A stretch of 64,000 nucleotides of DNA from Donghicola mangrovi (GCF_013377535.1 NZ_JABCJE010000010.1:1-64000), one strand, 5' to 3'; numbered from the stretch's first letter, positions 53,638 through 62,534 are shown. Program-made: numbers and translations. The notes: a model not told the origin generated them from the letters alone.

Positions 53638-54948
53638 TTAGCTGCGATCGCGGATCGAATAGTAGATCAGGGCCATGATCGACCATGCCAGCAGTAGGAA
53701 GAAGCCAACCAATCCGCCGATCACGAAGCGGCGGGGATATTCGGCTTCTTGGGCCAGAGTCGGGCGGATATACGTCGCCAGATAGCGGCTCTGGCGGGTG
53801 GCGTTTTCACGAGCAACGTCCACGGCGGTCAAGGCGGCGCGGTAGGTTTGCTCGGCATATTCCAGATCAACGTTCAGGCGCTCGTATTCGGACAGAAGCG
53901 CCGGATAGTCCGATCCCGCCGCCGCCGTATCAGAGTGGCTGCCGGTCAGGTTCTGCCGTTCAGAGCGGATGCGTTCTTTGATCACGTCGATCCGTTGCAT
54001 CGCCTTTTTGACGCGCGGATCGTTATCTCCGACCGAGCCGATCAGGATGTCGTATTCGATCAGGGCTTGCGCCAACTGTTGTTGCAGGTTGTTCATCACC
54101 CCCATCCGGCCCTGAATGTCGGCGGTCGGATCAACGATCTGGGTGCGCGTGCGGTATTGGGTCAGAGCCTCGCGGGCGGACTTCAGCCGTTCCAGTGCGA
54201 TTTGCAGGTCCGAGTCCGCATAGCGCGTGGCATCAAGGCGCGCCTGCTCGTTCAGAGCGTTGATGCGGGTCTGGCTTTCTTCGACGATCGCTGTGGTGAC
54301 GTCCTGCGCAGTTTTGGGATCGAAGCCGGTGGCTTGAACCTCGATCAGACCGGAGCCGCTGTCATAGGAAATCTTGACGATCCGGCTCCAGTACCAGACC
54401 AGCTGCTCCATCGTGGCGTCGGGCCACAGGGCGAACATTTTGTCCTCGGACCAAGGCTGGCTGTAATGGGCACGCAGATCGACGCGCGCCTGCACAGCCT
54501 CAACCATCTCCTGACTTTGAATGAATTCGAACAGAATATCGCTGTCAGATGCCGCACTGGTACCGGCAAAGCTGGCCAGCCCCCCTAGAAGGTCGCTCGC
54601 GCCAGAGCTTTCCTGACTACGCACGGTAAAGCCGGTAATCGAGGCGTACTGATCCTTGGCCACTGTCCAGAGGTATCCGTTCAATGCCACCATTGGTGCG
54701 ATAACGATCAGAAAAAAGCTGAAGATCAGGCCCCAGTGGCGCTTCTTCATGTGTGCTGCCCGAGGAAGCGGGAATTCCCCGCCGTTGGCCTTCGCGGCCT
54801 CAAGCTCCATTTGCAGCGCGGCTAGTCGGGCGCGCAGTTTGCCACCCTTGCGCTTTTTCTTGCGTCCGCGCCCGCGGGTCTCGGTTTCTTCGCCCTCGGC
54901 CACGAGGTCTTCGGTATTGGTCGATGCGGGGAGCAAGGGTTCATTCAT
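53638..54948 (-). CDS. kpsE: Capsule export inner-membrane protein, KpsE-like
   Basis: A 436-residue polysaccharide co-polymerase (PCP-3, KpsE/CtrB type). An N-terminal helix (LIFSFFLIVIAPMVALNGYL) and a C-terminal one (RRFVIGGLVGFFLLLAWSIM) bracket a large coiled periplasmic domain (residues about 110-395), with long heptad runs. A basic cytoplasmic arm of about 70 residues precedes the first helix. It links the ABC exporter to the outer-membrane channel. It is the first gene of the six-gene operon. Confidence 0.9.
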   Translation of the reverse strand: MNEPLLPASTNTEDLVAEGEETETRGRGRKKKRKGGKLRARLAALQMELEAAKANGGEFPLPRAAHMKKRHWGLIFSFFLIVIAPMVALNGYLWTVAKDQYASITGFTVRSQESSGASDLLGGLASFAGTSAASDSDILFEFIQSQEMVEAVQARVDLRAHYSQPWSEDKMFALWPDATMEQLVWYWSRIVKISYDSGSGLIEVQATGFDPKTAQDVTTAIVEESQTRINALNEQARLDATRYADSDLQIALERLKSAREALTQYRTRTQIVDPTADIQGRMGVMNNLQQQLAQALIEYDILIGSVGDNDPRVKKAMQRIDVIKERIRSERQNLTGSHSDTAAAGSDYPALLSEYERLNVDLEYAEQTYRAALTAVDVARENATRQSRYLATYIRPTLAQEAEYPRRFVIGGLVGFFLLLAWSIMALIYYSIRDRS

Positions 54949-55209
54949 AGGAGTCTTAAGATCCTGTCCGACTAGCACACCGGTCCGTACGGGCCAAAGC
55001 CCGCCGGTCCACGTTTGAGTGCTTGGTAATCCCGCAGAGACCGAAATGCAAACCCGCAGATGGTCTTAGGCCCAACTACACTGTCATGTGAGCGGGGATT
55101 TTCTGAGGCTTAAACGCGTTGGATCGCGCGCCTTTGTATTTCCAACCCTTTTGTTTCATATTATGAGGCGTCCAGTGGCAGACGGTTTCTGCTTTGAATG
55201 CGGGGGCTC

Positions 55210-56076
55210 ATGACCAACACTTCGACAAACGCTGGCGGAGCGCGCCGCAAGCCACGTGTTTCCCCCAACACGCCGAGCCTCGAGGCGCGGCGTCCGTCTG
55301 GCGGGACCCAGCGCCATTTCAAAGCACTCCGTACGATTGTCGCCTTGATGCTGCGAGAAATGTCTACGCGCTACGGTCGGACACCGGGTGGTTATCTGTG
55401 GAGCTTGCTGGAGCCCGTTGCTGCGATCCTGTTTCTGTCGTTCGGCTTCTCGCTGATGATCAGAACGCCGCCGCTGGGTACAAGCTTTCTGCTTTTTTAT
55501 ACGACGGGGTTATTGCCATTCAGCATGTACACCACCATATCGGGCACCACTGCCCGCGCGACCAGCTACTCCAAATCGTTGCTAAAATTTCCTGCCGTGA
55601 ACTGGCTCGATGCGATATTGGCGCGTCTCTTTCTGAACAGCCTTACCGACATCGTCGTGATGTTCATTGTGATTGGCGGAGTTTGGATTGCAGTTGACGG
55701 GCGTTCCACCGTCGATTTGCCCAGTGCATTGATCGGCGTGGGCTTGGCCATCATTCTTGGTTTGGGTGTTGGAACGATCAACTCTGTGCTCATAGGGCTG
55801 TACCCGCTGTGGAGCATGACTTGGTCGATTATCACGCGTCCGCTGTTTATTGCGTCTGGAATCTTGTTTCTTTACAGGGATTTACCGCCCTTGGCGCGAG
55901 ACATCTTGTGGTACAACCCCTTGATCCACATCACTGGCATCGTCAGGGCGGCCTTCTATTCCAGCTATGACGCGTCTTATACGAGCGTCACCTATGTGAT
56001 GCTTCTGTCGATGACTCTGCTTACCCTAGGCCTCATTCTGATGGGCCGGTACCACCGTGATCTGCTGAACGATTAA
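55210..56076 (+). CDS. kpsM: Capsular polysaccharide ABC exporter permease, KpsM-like
   Basis: A 288-residue membrane protein with six helices, and the KpsM/Wzm signature LREMSTRYGRTPGGYLWSLL near residue 53 plus MLYNPLIHITG-type tail (DILWYNPLIHITGIVRAAFY). It forms the channel of the glycan exporter with KpsT. It is divergent from kpsE (261-base spacer) rather than in the kpsT operon, and its stop overlaps by four bases with the GlfT1-like gene. Confidence 0.9.
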   Translation: MTNTSTNAGGARRKPRVSPNTPSLEARRPSGGTQRHFKALRTIVALMLREMSTRYGRTPGGYLWSLLEPVAAILFLSFGFSLMIRTPPLGTSFLLFYTTGLLPFSMYTTISGTTARATSYSKSLLKFPAVNWLDAILARLFLNSLTDIVVMFIVIGGVWIAVDGRSTVDLPSALIGVGLAIILGLGVGTINSVLIGLYPLWSMTWSIITRPLFIASGILFLYRDLPPLARDILWYNPLIHITGIVRAAFYSSYDASYTSVTYVMLLSMTLLTLGLILMGRYHRDLLND

Positions 56077-57086
56077 CGGCTGCCGCTCGCAATTTTCATG
56101 ATCTCGGCGTGGTCGCGGTGTCTGCGGCCCGCCAAGCCATCGCGGATCGCCAAAATCAGAAGGCGCAGGAAGACCTTTTGTTCGCCTTGATGGGCGCGGG
56201 TTTTCAGCAGCCATTTGGGAATGATCGCCATCATGGCCAACCAAAACCAAGGCCCCGCCGCGATGCGATAGAGCATCAGAAGGTTGCGATGGTAATAGTA
56301 GACCTTCCAGAGGGGGACGAACCGTCCTCGTTGGGCGCCATTGTCGTCGCCGACTTTGAAGGTCGCCATGTCATGCTCGAACCGGATTTGGGGCTCAAAG
56401 CCGATGCTGTGGCCCGCTTGGGTCAGTTCGATCGTGTAAATCCCGTCATCGCCATAGATGAAAAGGTCCGGATCGGGATAACCGTTCGCTTTGACAGCCC
56501 GTGCCGAAACGAAAAACCCGACAAAGGACGTCACGTCGATGCCGATCGCGTCACCTTCGTAATGGGTGCTTTTCAGGTGAAAGCCCGAGCGGCCTTTTAG
56601 CGCGGTCCGCAGGAATTCTTTGCCGTGCCAGAACGGGTTGCGAGAGGGACGGTTCATCTCGCAAATCTGGCCGTCGGGGAAATAGACCGCGGCCGCGATC
56701 GCGTCCCATTTGCTGTCGGGGATGGTCTGGAAACGGTTCAACGCTCCCTGCTCGGGGCGGCCATCGTCATCCATCACGACCAGCCAGTCGGGGGAGTGAT
56801 GCTCCATCGCGCGGCGCATGCCGGTGGCAAAGCCCCCTGCCCCGCCAGTGTTCACCGCGCTGTTGATGATGTCGAGGCGGGTTTCACCTTGGCTCAGGGT
56901 TTCGGCTGCGAAGGCGTCCAGCCAGTCTCCGGTGCCGTCCGTCGAGGCGTTGTTGATCACCACAACCGCGGCCAATTCCTGGGCGGGGCTTTCCAGCAGG
57001 CGGGCCAGCGTGACCTTCAGTTTCGTTAGCCGGTTGTAGGTGACCACAACCGCAACCAGTCGTTTCGCGGCCACGGGCGTGGCCAT
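56073..57086 (-). CDS. GlfT1-like glycosyltransferase (GT2 fold)
   Basis: A 337-residue GT-A glycosyltransferase. VAVVVTYNRLTKLKVTLARL opens it, NNASTDGTGDWL is the UDP-sugar loop, NTGGAGGFATGMRRAM at 79-94 resembles GlfT1-type galactofuranosyltransferases, and the metal site is DDD at 106-108 (WLVVMDDDGR). It could add the first galactofuranose, with the GlfT2-like protein extending the chain. The start at 57086 is favoured by domain layout; the frame extends 52 codons upstream. Confidence 0.8.
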   Translation of the reverse strand: MATPVAAKRLVAVVVTYNRLTKLKVTLARLLESPAQELAAVVVINNASTDGTGDWLDAFAAETLSQGETRLDIINSAVNTGGAGGFATGMRRAMEHHSPDWLVVMDDDGRPEQGALNRFQTIPDSKWDAIAAAVYFPDGQICEMNRPSRNPFWHGKEFLRTALKGRSGFHLKSTHYEGDAIGIDVTSFVGFFVSARAVKANGYPDPDLFIYGDDGIYTIELTQAGHSIGFEPQIRFEHDMATFKVGDDNGAQRGRFVPLWKVYYYHRNLLMLYRIAAGPWFWLAMMAIIPKWLLKTRAHQGEQKVFLRLLILAIRDGLAGRRHRDHAEIMKIASGSR

Positions 57087-57243
57087 TTCGGTCAGAAGGT
57101 CGGCTGGCGTAGATTTCAAAACTCGGGCTTTCCGCAGGGCATTTTCCCAAGGGAAAACACATAAATCGGCCCCTGTGTCAAACCGTTCCAACCCCGAACC
57201 GCAAAGAACCGCCGCCCCGTTGCCATAGGGCAAAAACAACAAA

Positions 57244-57270
57244 GCCGGCTCTGCGTGGGGCAGAGCCGGC
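57244..57270 (-). terminator. Rho-independent terminator after PagL-like gene
   Basis: GCCGGCTCTGC and GCAGAGCCGGC form a perfect 11-base-pair stem with a five-base loop. On the minus strand it is followed by a T-rich run (TTTGTTGTTTTTG). It lies 26 bases past the PagL-like gene stop. Confidence 0.85.
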
Positions 57271-57295
57271 CTTGGGATCGCGTAAAGCGACCGGA

Positions 57296-57808
57296 TCAGT
57301 TGGTGGGCATGGACACACGCAGGTGGACCGTCTCGAGGCCCATGTTGCTGTGGTAAATGCCCGCGTTCGAGCGGTGGTCATAACCCAGACCGATGCGCAT
57401 ACCGTTGCGCGCCTCGTAGCCCAGTTCGATGCCCGAGCGGAACTCGATGGGGCCCCCTAGATCGACGCCGTCACCTTGGATATAGATGCCGGGCATGGCG
57501 TGCAGTTCCAGATAGCCCGCGCCGAAATTCGTGTCCCACGACTGGCCAACGCCAACCCACGCGTCGTTGGTATCGGTCAGCGACAGACCGTAGGTGACTT
57601 GGAACGGACCGTAGGCCAGCGCGGTGTCACGGCGGACATAGAATTCCTGACCATAGTTCTCTTCTTGAAAGTAGGTCTCGCCCAAGGAGAAGGACATGCG
57701 GCTGTCAACGGTGTTGGGGCCAAGGCAACTGCCGGTCGGGCAGTAATTGGTGCCCATATCCAACAGGCCAAGCGCCAGTGTAAGAACTGCAAAGGTTCCG
57801 TCAGCCAT
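57296..57808 (-). CDS. Acyloxyacyl hydrolase, PagL-like lipid A deacylase
   Basis: A 170-residue putative outer-membrane protein. DHRSNAGIYHSNMGLE at residues 144-159 is the PagL active-site signature: His145, Ser147 and the Glu159 expected for the His-Ser-Glu triad. PagL removes the 3-O acyl chain of lipid A. The beta-barrel length and aromatic-rich strands fit. The start ATG follows GGAGAG, but a typical cleavable signal peptide is weak (ADGTFAVLTLALGLLDMG). Confidence 0.82.
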   Translation of the reverse strand: MADGTFAVLTLALGLLDMGTNYCPTGSCLGPNTVDSRMSFSLGETYFQEENYGQEFYVRRDTALAYGPFQVTYGLSLTDTNDAWVGVGQSWDTNFGAGYLELHAMPGIYIQGDGVDLGGPIEFRSGIELGYEARNGMRIGLGYDHRSNAGIYHSNMGLETVHLRVSMPTN

Positions 57809-57979
57809 AAAATCTCTCCTCGAATGCCTAAGTCCGCGTCGGGCTCTTCCGCGCTGTTAAAGCGGGCCTTGCGCTTTGGATCAATTCCCTTGTTTCGACA
57901 GGTAGGGCAGTCCCGACCATTTTGCACGAGAAATTGACCGGCCGAAGGGCAAAACATTGTTCGCCATATAAAAATGCAA

Positions 57980-58006
57980 CAGGCCCCGCGTTGGGGACGG
58001 GGCCTG
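57980..58006 (-). terminator. Rho-independent terminator after alanine symporter gene
   Basis: CAGGCCCCG and CGGGGCCTG form a perfect 9-base-pair stem. On the minus strand it is followed by TTGCATTTTTATA. It lies 28 bases past the symporter stop. Confidence 0.8.
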
Positions 58007-58033
58007 CGCAATGGTTAACCAAAAGACCGGAAA

Positions 58034-59575
58034 TTACTTGAACTTCTTAATCTCGCCCGTTTTGCGACGAGCGTTGTAGCTGGTCAGTTCACGCTTCACG
58101 ATCGGCATCAAGAAGTACAGACCGATGATGTTCACCACCGCCATTGCAAAAATCGATGCGTCCGAGAAGTCGATGACCGGACCAAGGCTGGCTGCCGCGC
58201 CGATCCAAACGAACAGGCAGAAGATCAGTTTGAACGACAGATCCGATACCTTGTTTTCACCGAACAGGAAGGTCCACGCCTTGAGCCCATAGTAGCTCCA
58301 GCTGATCATGGTCGAGAACGCGAACAGCAGAACCGCAACCACCAGCACATAACGGAACCAGCCGAACGCCGACGAGAAGGCCGCCGAAGTCAGCGCAACG
58401 CCGCTGTTGCCGCCAACGGTCTGGATCGAGCCGGATTCGTTCAGCACATACAGGCCGGTTGCGGGGTCGATGACCAGCTGGCCGGTGATGATGATGACTA
58501 GAGCGGTCATGGTACAGATCACAACGGTGTCGATGAAGGGTTCCAGCAGCGACACATAGCCTTCGGTCACGGGCTCGCTGGTGCGCACCGCCGAGTGCGC
58601 GATCGCCGCCGAGCCAACGCCCGCTTCGTTCGAGAATGCAGCGCGTTTGAAGCCTTGGATCAGCGCGCCGGCAAGACCGCCAGCCACACCCAGACCGGTG
58701 AAAGCGCCGTCAAAGATCTGGCCAAAGGCCCAACCGATCTTGTCCGCGTTCATCGCGATGATGATCAGCGCGGTGCCCACGTAGAGAACGCCCATGAAGG
58801 GGACGACTTTTTCGGTGACGCTGGCGATGGATTTCAGACCGCCGACGATCACAAGGAACACGATGGTTGCGAAGACAACGCCTGTGATCCAGCCGGGGAA
58901 GTCGCCAAAAACGTTGGTCAGCTGTGCGTGCGCCTGGTTCGCTTGGAACATGTTGCCGCCGCCGAACGACCCAAGGATACAGAAGATCGCGAACAGGATG
59001 GCCAGCGGTTTACCACCGGGCAGACCGCGTTCAGCGAAACCTTTGGTGATATAGTACATGGGGCCGCCCGAAACGGTGCCGTCTGCGTATTCGTTGCGGT
59101 ATTTCACACCCAGCGTACATTCGGTGAATTTAGACGCCATGCCCATCAGGCCGGCCAAAATCATCCAGAAGGTCGCGCCCGGACCGCCGATGCCGACTGC
59201 TACGGCCACACCTGCGATGTTCCCCAGACCAACGGTGCCCGACAGAGCGGTCGCCAAGGCTTGGAAGTGGCTCACTTCGCCCGCGTCATTTGGGTCCGAA
59301 TAGTCACCGCGCACCAGCTCAATCGAATGTTTGAAGCCGCGCAGCTGGATCAGGCCGAAATAGACGGTGAAGATGGTCGCCGCGACCACCAGCCATGCCA
59401 CGATCCAAGGGAAGGTGGTGCCGGGGAACGGGCTGAAGATGAAGTTCACGAACCAGCCGGTCGAGTTTGCGAAAACTTCGTTGACCGCTTCGTCGATGTT
59501 GCTGGCCGCTGCGGGCGCCGCCAGCGCGCACGAAGCCAGAGCCCCCAGAACCGGAGCTTTGATTTTGTTATACAT
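58034..59575 (-). CDS. Alanine:cation symporter, AGCS family
   Basis: A 513-residue sodium-coupled amino-acid transporter. Family blocks include FQALATALSGTVGLGNIAGV, GPGATFWMILAGLMGMASKF, PVTEGYVSLLEPFIDT and KRAAFSNEAGVGSAAIAHSA. A leader at the N-terminus (CALAAPAAASNIDEAVNEVF) precedes the first helix. It takes up alanine or glycine with Na+. An AGGGAA site precedes the ATG. It lies 26 bases after the universal stress protein gene, probably cotranscribed. Confidence 0.93.
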   Translation of the reverse strand: MYNKIKAPVLGALASCALAAPAAASNIDEAVNEVFANSTGWFVNFIFSPFPGTTFPWIVAWLVVAATIFTVYFGLIQLRGFKHSIELVRGDYSDPNDAGEVSHFQALATALSGTVGLGNIAGVAVAVGIGGPGATFWMILAGLMGMASKFTECTLGVKYRNEYADGTVSGGPMYYITKGFAERGLPGGKPLAILFAIFCILGSFGGGNMFQANQAHAQLTNVFGDFPGWITGVVFATIVFLVIVGGLKSIASVTEKVVPFMGVLYVGTALIIIAMNADKIGWAFGQIFDGAFTGLGVAGGLAGALIQGFKRAAFSNEAGVGSAAIAHSAVRTSEPVTEGYVSLLEPFIDTVVICTMTALVIIITGQLVIDPATGLYVLNESGSIQTVGGNSGVALTSAAFSSAFGWFRYVLVVAVLLFAFSTMISWSYYGLKAWTFLFGENKVSDLSFKLIFCLFVWIGAAASLGPVIDFSDASIFAMAVVNIIGLYFLMPIVKRELTSYNARRKTGEIKKFK

Positions 59576-59601
59576 TATAGTTCCCTGTTATTCTTTGTTT
59601 G

Positions 59602-60036
59602 TTACGGAACGATGGTGACCGGAACCGGCGCAACCTGCGCGAGCGAGCCCGCCACAGAACCGAACAGACGAGAGGTCAGCGAGGACTGACCCGTACGGCC
59701 AAGGATCAGCTGGCTTGCGCCGGTGTCCTTGACGATGGCCAGCAGGGTCTCTGCGATGTGGCCGTATTTTACCATGACTTCGACGTTTACGCCGCTGCTC
59801 TGGATTTCCTGCAGAAGGGGGCTGACGATCGCCTTGTCGGCGCGTTCCAGTTCTTCTTTGCGGCGCTTGTGACGCTCTTCGACCTCGGTTTTGGTGAGGA
59901 ACGAGTAGGGCGACCATTCCAGCACGTGAGCGACAATAAGGTCGGCACCGGCTGCTTTCGCGATCGACAGAGCAAAGTTCACCGCGTCATGGGCGTTTTC
60001 GCTACCGTCGTATGCGACGACGATCTTTTCGGTCAT
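59602..60036 (-). CDS. Universal stress protein, UspA family
   Basis: A 144-residue protein. IVVAYDGSENAHDAVNFAL is the UspA N-terminal strand with the Asp of the ATP site, and QLILGRTGQSSLTSRLFGSV with the G-2x-G-9x-G(S/T) motif is the nucleotide loop. It would bind ATP and act in stress survival. The ATG at 60036 has GGAG seven bases upstream. It precedes the alanine symporter gene. Confidence 0.93.
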   Translation of the reverse strand: MTEKIVVAYDGSENAHDAVNFALSIAKAAGADLIVAHVLEWSPYSFLTKTEVEERHKRRKEELERADKAIVSPLLQEIQSSGVNVEVMVKYGHIAETLLAIVKDTGASQLILGRTGQSSLTSRLFGSVAGSLAQVAPVPVTIVP

Positions 60037-60300
60037 CGACAACTCCAACTTTCGTTATGAATACCATCAACAGATTTGACGGAAGTTAACGACATTGGGG
60101 CGGGAAGTTCTCTCGAATCGAAGGGGGACTGCCGTCGTTTCGTCCAAAATCGGGGCAGTTTCCGGTCGATTCGCGCAATTCTCTGCGGAGAGGGTTAAAG
60201 TTCTGTGAAGGAAGCATCATTTTTACCCGTTTCCGTGGCGTCATCGTGATGGGGGCTGTTCTGCGGGCATGGCCCCTTGACCTTGGGGCGGGTGATCCAC

Positions 60301-60317
60301 ACCTTGAGCCTCAAGGT
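60301..60317. promoter_or_regulatory. Perfect 17-base palindrome upstream of M29 peptidase
   Basis: ACCTTGAG-C-CTCAAGGT is a perfect inverted repeat, 16 bases before the peptidase start and close to the ribosome binding site. It could be an operator or block the leader as a hairpin. Confidence 0.4.
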
Positions 60318-60333
60318 ATTCAAAGGAGCCATC

Positions 60334-61572
60334 ATGACCACCGATCCCGTTTTGACCGAAGCTCTTGATAAACTGGCAGAAGTTGCCGTTCGTGTCGGGT
60401 TGAACCTGCAAGAGGGACAGGATCTGGTTCTGACCGCCCCTGTCGAGGCTTTGCCGCTGGTGCGCCGGATCACAGCGGCGGCCTACCGCGCGGGGGCCGG
60501 ATTGGTGACACCGATTCTCTCCGATTCGGGAATCGCCTTGGCGCGATTCGAAAACGCCAATGACGCGTCCTTCGACAAGGCGGCGGACTGGCTCTATGCC
60601 GGTATGGCCGAGGCGTACAAGAACAACGCAGCCCGTCTGGCCATCGTGGGCGAGGACCCGATGCTGCTGGCCGAGCAAGACCCCGAAAAGGTCGCCCGCG
60701 CAGGCAAGGCAAACTCTATCGCCTATAAACCCGCGCTGGAAAAGATCGCGAATTTCGACATCAACTGGACGATCGTCAGCTACCCGACCGCCGCTTGGGC
60801 CGCCCGTGTGTTCCCTGACCTGCCCGAGGCCGAAGCGGTGGAAAAGTTGGCAACCGCGCTGTTCTCGGCCTCGCGCGTGCTGAATGATGATCCGGTAGCA
60901 AACTGGACTGGCCACAATGCTGCCCTGCGCGAACGGACCAAATGGCTGAACGGCCAGCGCTTCGACGCTCTGCACTTCAAAGGGCCCGGAACCGATCTGG
61001 TGGTTGGACTGGCCGAGGATCACGAATGGCACGGCGGCGCGTCGACCGCGACCAACGGCGTCACCTGCAATCCGAACATCCCGACCGAAGAAGTCTTTAC
61101 CACGCCCCATTCGGCGCGGGTCGATGGGGTTGTCCGCTCGACCAAGCCTCTGTCTCATCAGGGCAGCCTGATCGACGGGATCGAAGTGCGTTTCGAGGCT
61201 GGCAAGATCGTCGAGGCCAAAGCGACCAAAGGCGAGGCAGTCCTGCTAAAGCTGCTGGACAGCGACGAAGGCGCACGCCGTTTGGGCGAGGTCGCGCTGG
61301 TGCCGCACTCTTCGCCGATCTCCCAGTCGGGGGTGCTGTTTTATAACACCCTTTATGACGAGAACGCCGCCTGCCACATCGCGCTGGGGCAGTGCTATTC
61401 CAAATGCTTCCTGAATGGCGGAGACCTGAGCCCTGAGGAAATCGCGGCGCGCGGCGGGAACAGCAGCATGATCCACGTCGACTGGATGATCGGCAGCGGT
61501 GAAATGGACATCGACGGCATTCTGCAGGATGGCACCCGCGTGCCGGTTTTCCGCGCCGGTGAATGGGCCTGA
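60334..61572 (+). CDS. M29 family aminopeptidase
   Basis: A 412-residue metallo-aminopeptidase of the M29 family (aminopeptidase T/PepS type). Metal-binding residues are in EEVFTTPHSARVDGVV (Glu), GEVALVPHSSPISQSG and HVDWMIGSGEMDIDGI, and the start KLAEVAVRVGLNLQEGQDLV is typical. It removes N-terminal residues from peptides in the cytoplasm. The ATG at 60334 has AAAGGAG before it. A complex hairpin lies directly past the stop. Confidence 0.9.
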   Translation: MTTDPVLTEALDKLAEVAVRVGLNLQEGQDLVLTAPVEALPLVRRITAAAYRAGAGLVTPILSDSGIALARFENANDASFDKAADWLYAGMAEAYKNNAARLAIVGEDPMLLAEQDPEKVARAGKANSIAYKPALEKIANFDINWTIVSYPTAAWAARVFPDLPEAEAVEKLATALFSASRVLNDDPVANWTGHNAALRERTKWLNGQRFDALHFKGPGTDLVVGLAEDHEWHGGASTATNGVTCNPNIPTEEVFTTPHSARVDGVVRSTKPLSHQGSLIDGIEVRFEAGKIVEAKATKGEAVLLKLLDSDEGARRLGEVALVPHSSPISQSGVLFYNTLYDENAACHIALGQCYSKCFLNGGDLSPEEIAARGGNSSMIHVDWMIGSGEMDIDGILQDGTRVPVFRAGEWA

Positions 61573-61916
61573 ATCTTGCAGGATTCTCGGCCCGTAAGGG
61601 TCAGAATCGGCTAATCCTGCGAAAAGTTTCAGGCTCGTGAAGATTTTTTGACAGCCCCCGCCACGCTAAGTCTTGTGGGTCGGGGGCTTCATTTCTCTAA
61701 TGGCTGTAGAGATGGCGCAAGAAAATCGTTTGTTTTCAGCGCATGTTCAGGGGGCTAAAAAATCCTGAACTATAGAACGATAGATTGCTATCCCCATGGG
61801 TAGGTGCATTGCCCTATCGAGATAATTCTAAAAAACCCCGTTCCGCTTTAAATTTGTCTCAGGAGGGCCGTTCTTTCTAAAGACGCGCCACACAACATAT
61901 AATCCGTGAGACCGAA
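61573..61916. other. Non-coding region with two inverted-repeat structures
   Basis: Contains GCAGGATT/AATCCTGC (61578-61585 and 61613-61620) just after the peptidase stop, with an alternative inner stem GATTCT/AGAATC (61582-61587 and 61604-61609); the two stems are mutually exclusive. AGCCCCCG/CGGGGGCT (61653-61688) follows. A TTGACA (61647-61652) overlaps it. The rest, to 61,916, is AT-rich without a gene and could hold a promoter or small RNA. Confidence 0.4.
61653..61688 (+). terminator. Possible terminator downstream of M29 peptidase
   Basis: AGCCCCCG pairs with CGGGGGCT, reinforced by CCAC/GTGG with a small bulge; the T-run after it (TCATTT) is weak, so termination is likely but not certain. 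Confidence 0.45.
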
Positions 61917-62246
61917 ATGCTGAACAAATCACTCATTCTGCGTTTTCCCGACCTCCAAGGGGCACAAATGGCGGCTCCGTTCATGGTCGAGGGACTCGCG
62001 ACCCAACTTGATGAGTTGAACATCATCGATCTCAAGGTGATCATTGGCAAAGCTGGGGAGTTGGTCGTCTCGGCCGGCTTCCAGGACGCGAAGACCCTCA
62101 AGAAAGCCGACGGTTTCTTTGCCGAGATGATTGAGACGATGAAAAAATCGTTCCTGTTCCGCGTAAACGTCTTTGACGCGGTGGCAGTGATGAACCTGAA
62201 CGCCGAAGCGATCGAAGCCAAAACATCGGCCCGCGCTGCGGCCTGA
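61917..62246 (+). CDS. Small hypothetical protein
   Basis: A 109-residue protein with no family I recognise. It looks globular (LILRFPDLQGAQMAAPFMVE, then LNIIDLKVIIGKAGELVVSA and a C-terminal helical tail). There is no signal peptide. The start has only weak binding sequence. It lies just upstream of a strong terminator and the repA gene, and has core-like codon use. Confidence 0.55.
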   Translation: MLNKSLILRFPDLQGAQMAAPFMVEGLATQLDELNIIDLKVIIGKAGELVVSAGFQDAKTLKKADGFFAEMIETMKKSFLFRVNVFDAVAVMNLNAEAIEAKTSARAAA

Positions 62247-62277
62247 CACACCCGAAGGAACCCAAGCCTTTGGCCAG

Positions 62278-62310
62278 ACGCCCCGCCCTCGTGCGGGGCG
62301 TTTTTCTTTT
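62278..62310 (+). terminator. Rho-independent terminator upstream of repA
   Basis: ACGCCCCGC and GCGGGGCGT pair around a CCTCGT loop and are followed by TTTTTCTTTT. It ends the small upstream gene and insulates the repAB operon. Confidence 0.9.
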
Positions 62311-62449
62311 GGCGATTCTGCTTCTGTCGGACGATGCTGGCGCGATGGGCCGTCTTTGGGCGGGGCGGACCCCCATGAATCCTCGCCAAAGGGCTAGGAA
62401 TCCGGTGCGGAAACCGCGCATTTTCAAAAAGTGCTTGTCAGACTCGGTG

Positions 62450-62471
62450 AGCGTAGGCCATTAATTACGCT
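62450..62471. promoter_or_regulatory. Inverted repeat in repA upstream region
   Basis: AGCGTA (62450-62455) and TACGCT (62466-62471) are inverted around GGCCATTAAT, and a CCGT/ACGG pair follows at 62496-62508. They lie 60-85 bases before the repA start. RepABC loci usually carry a palindromic partition or operator site nearby, but this identification is tentative. Confidence 0.35.
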
Positions 62472-62534
62472 AACTACAGAATATGACGCCGATTACCGTA
62501 ACAAACGGCATCGCACCGAGGGCAGACAGAACGG

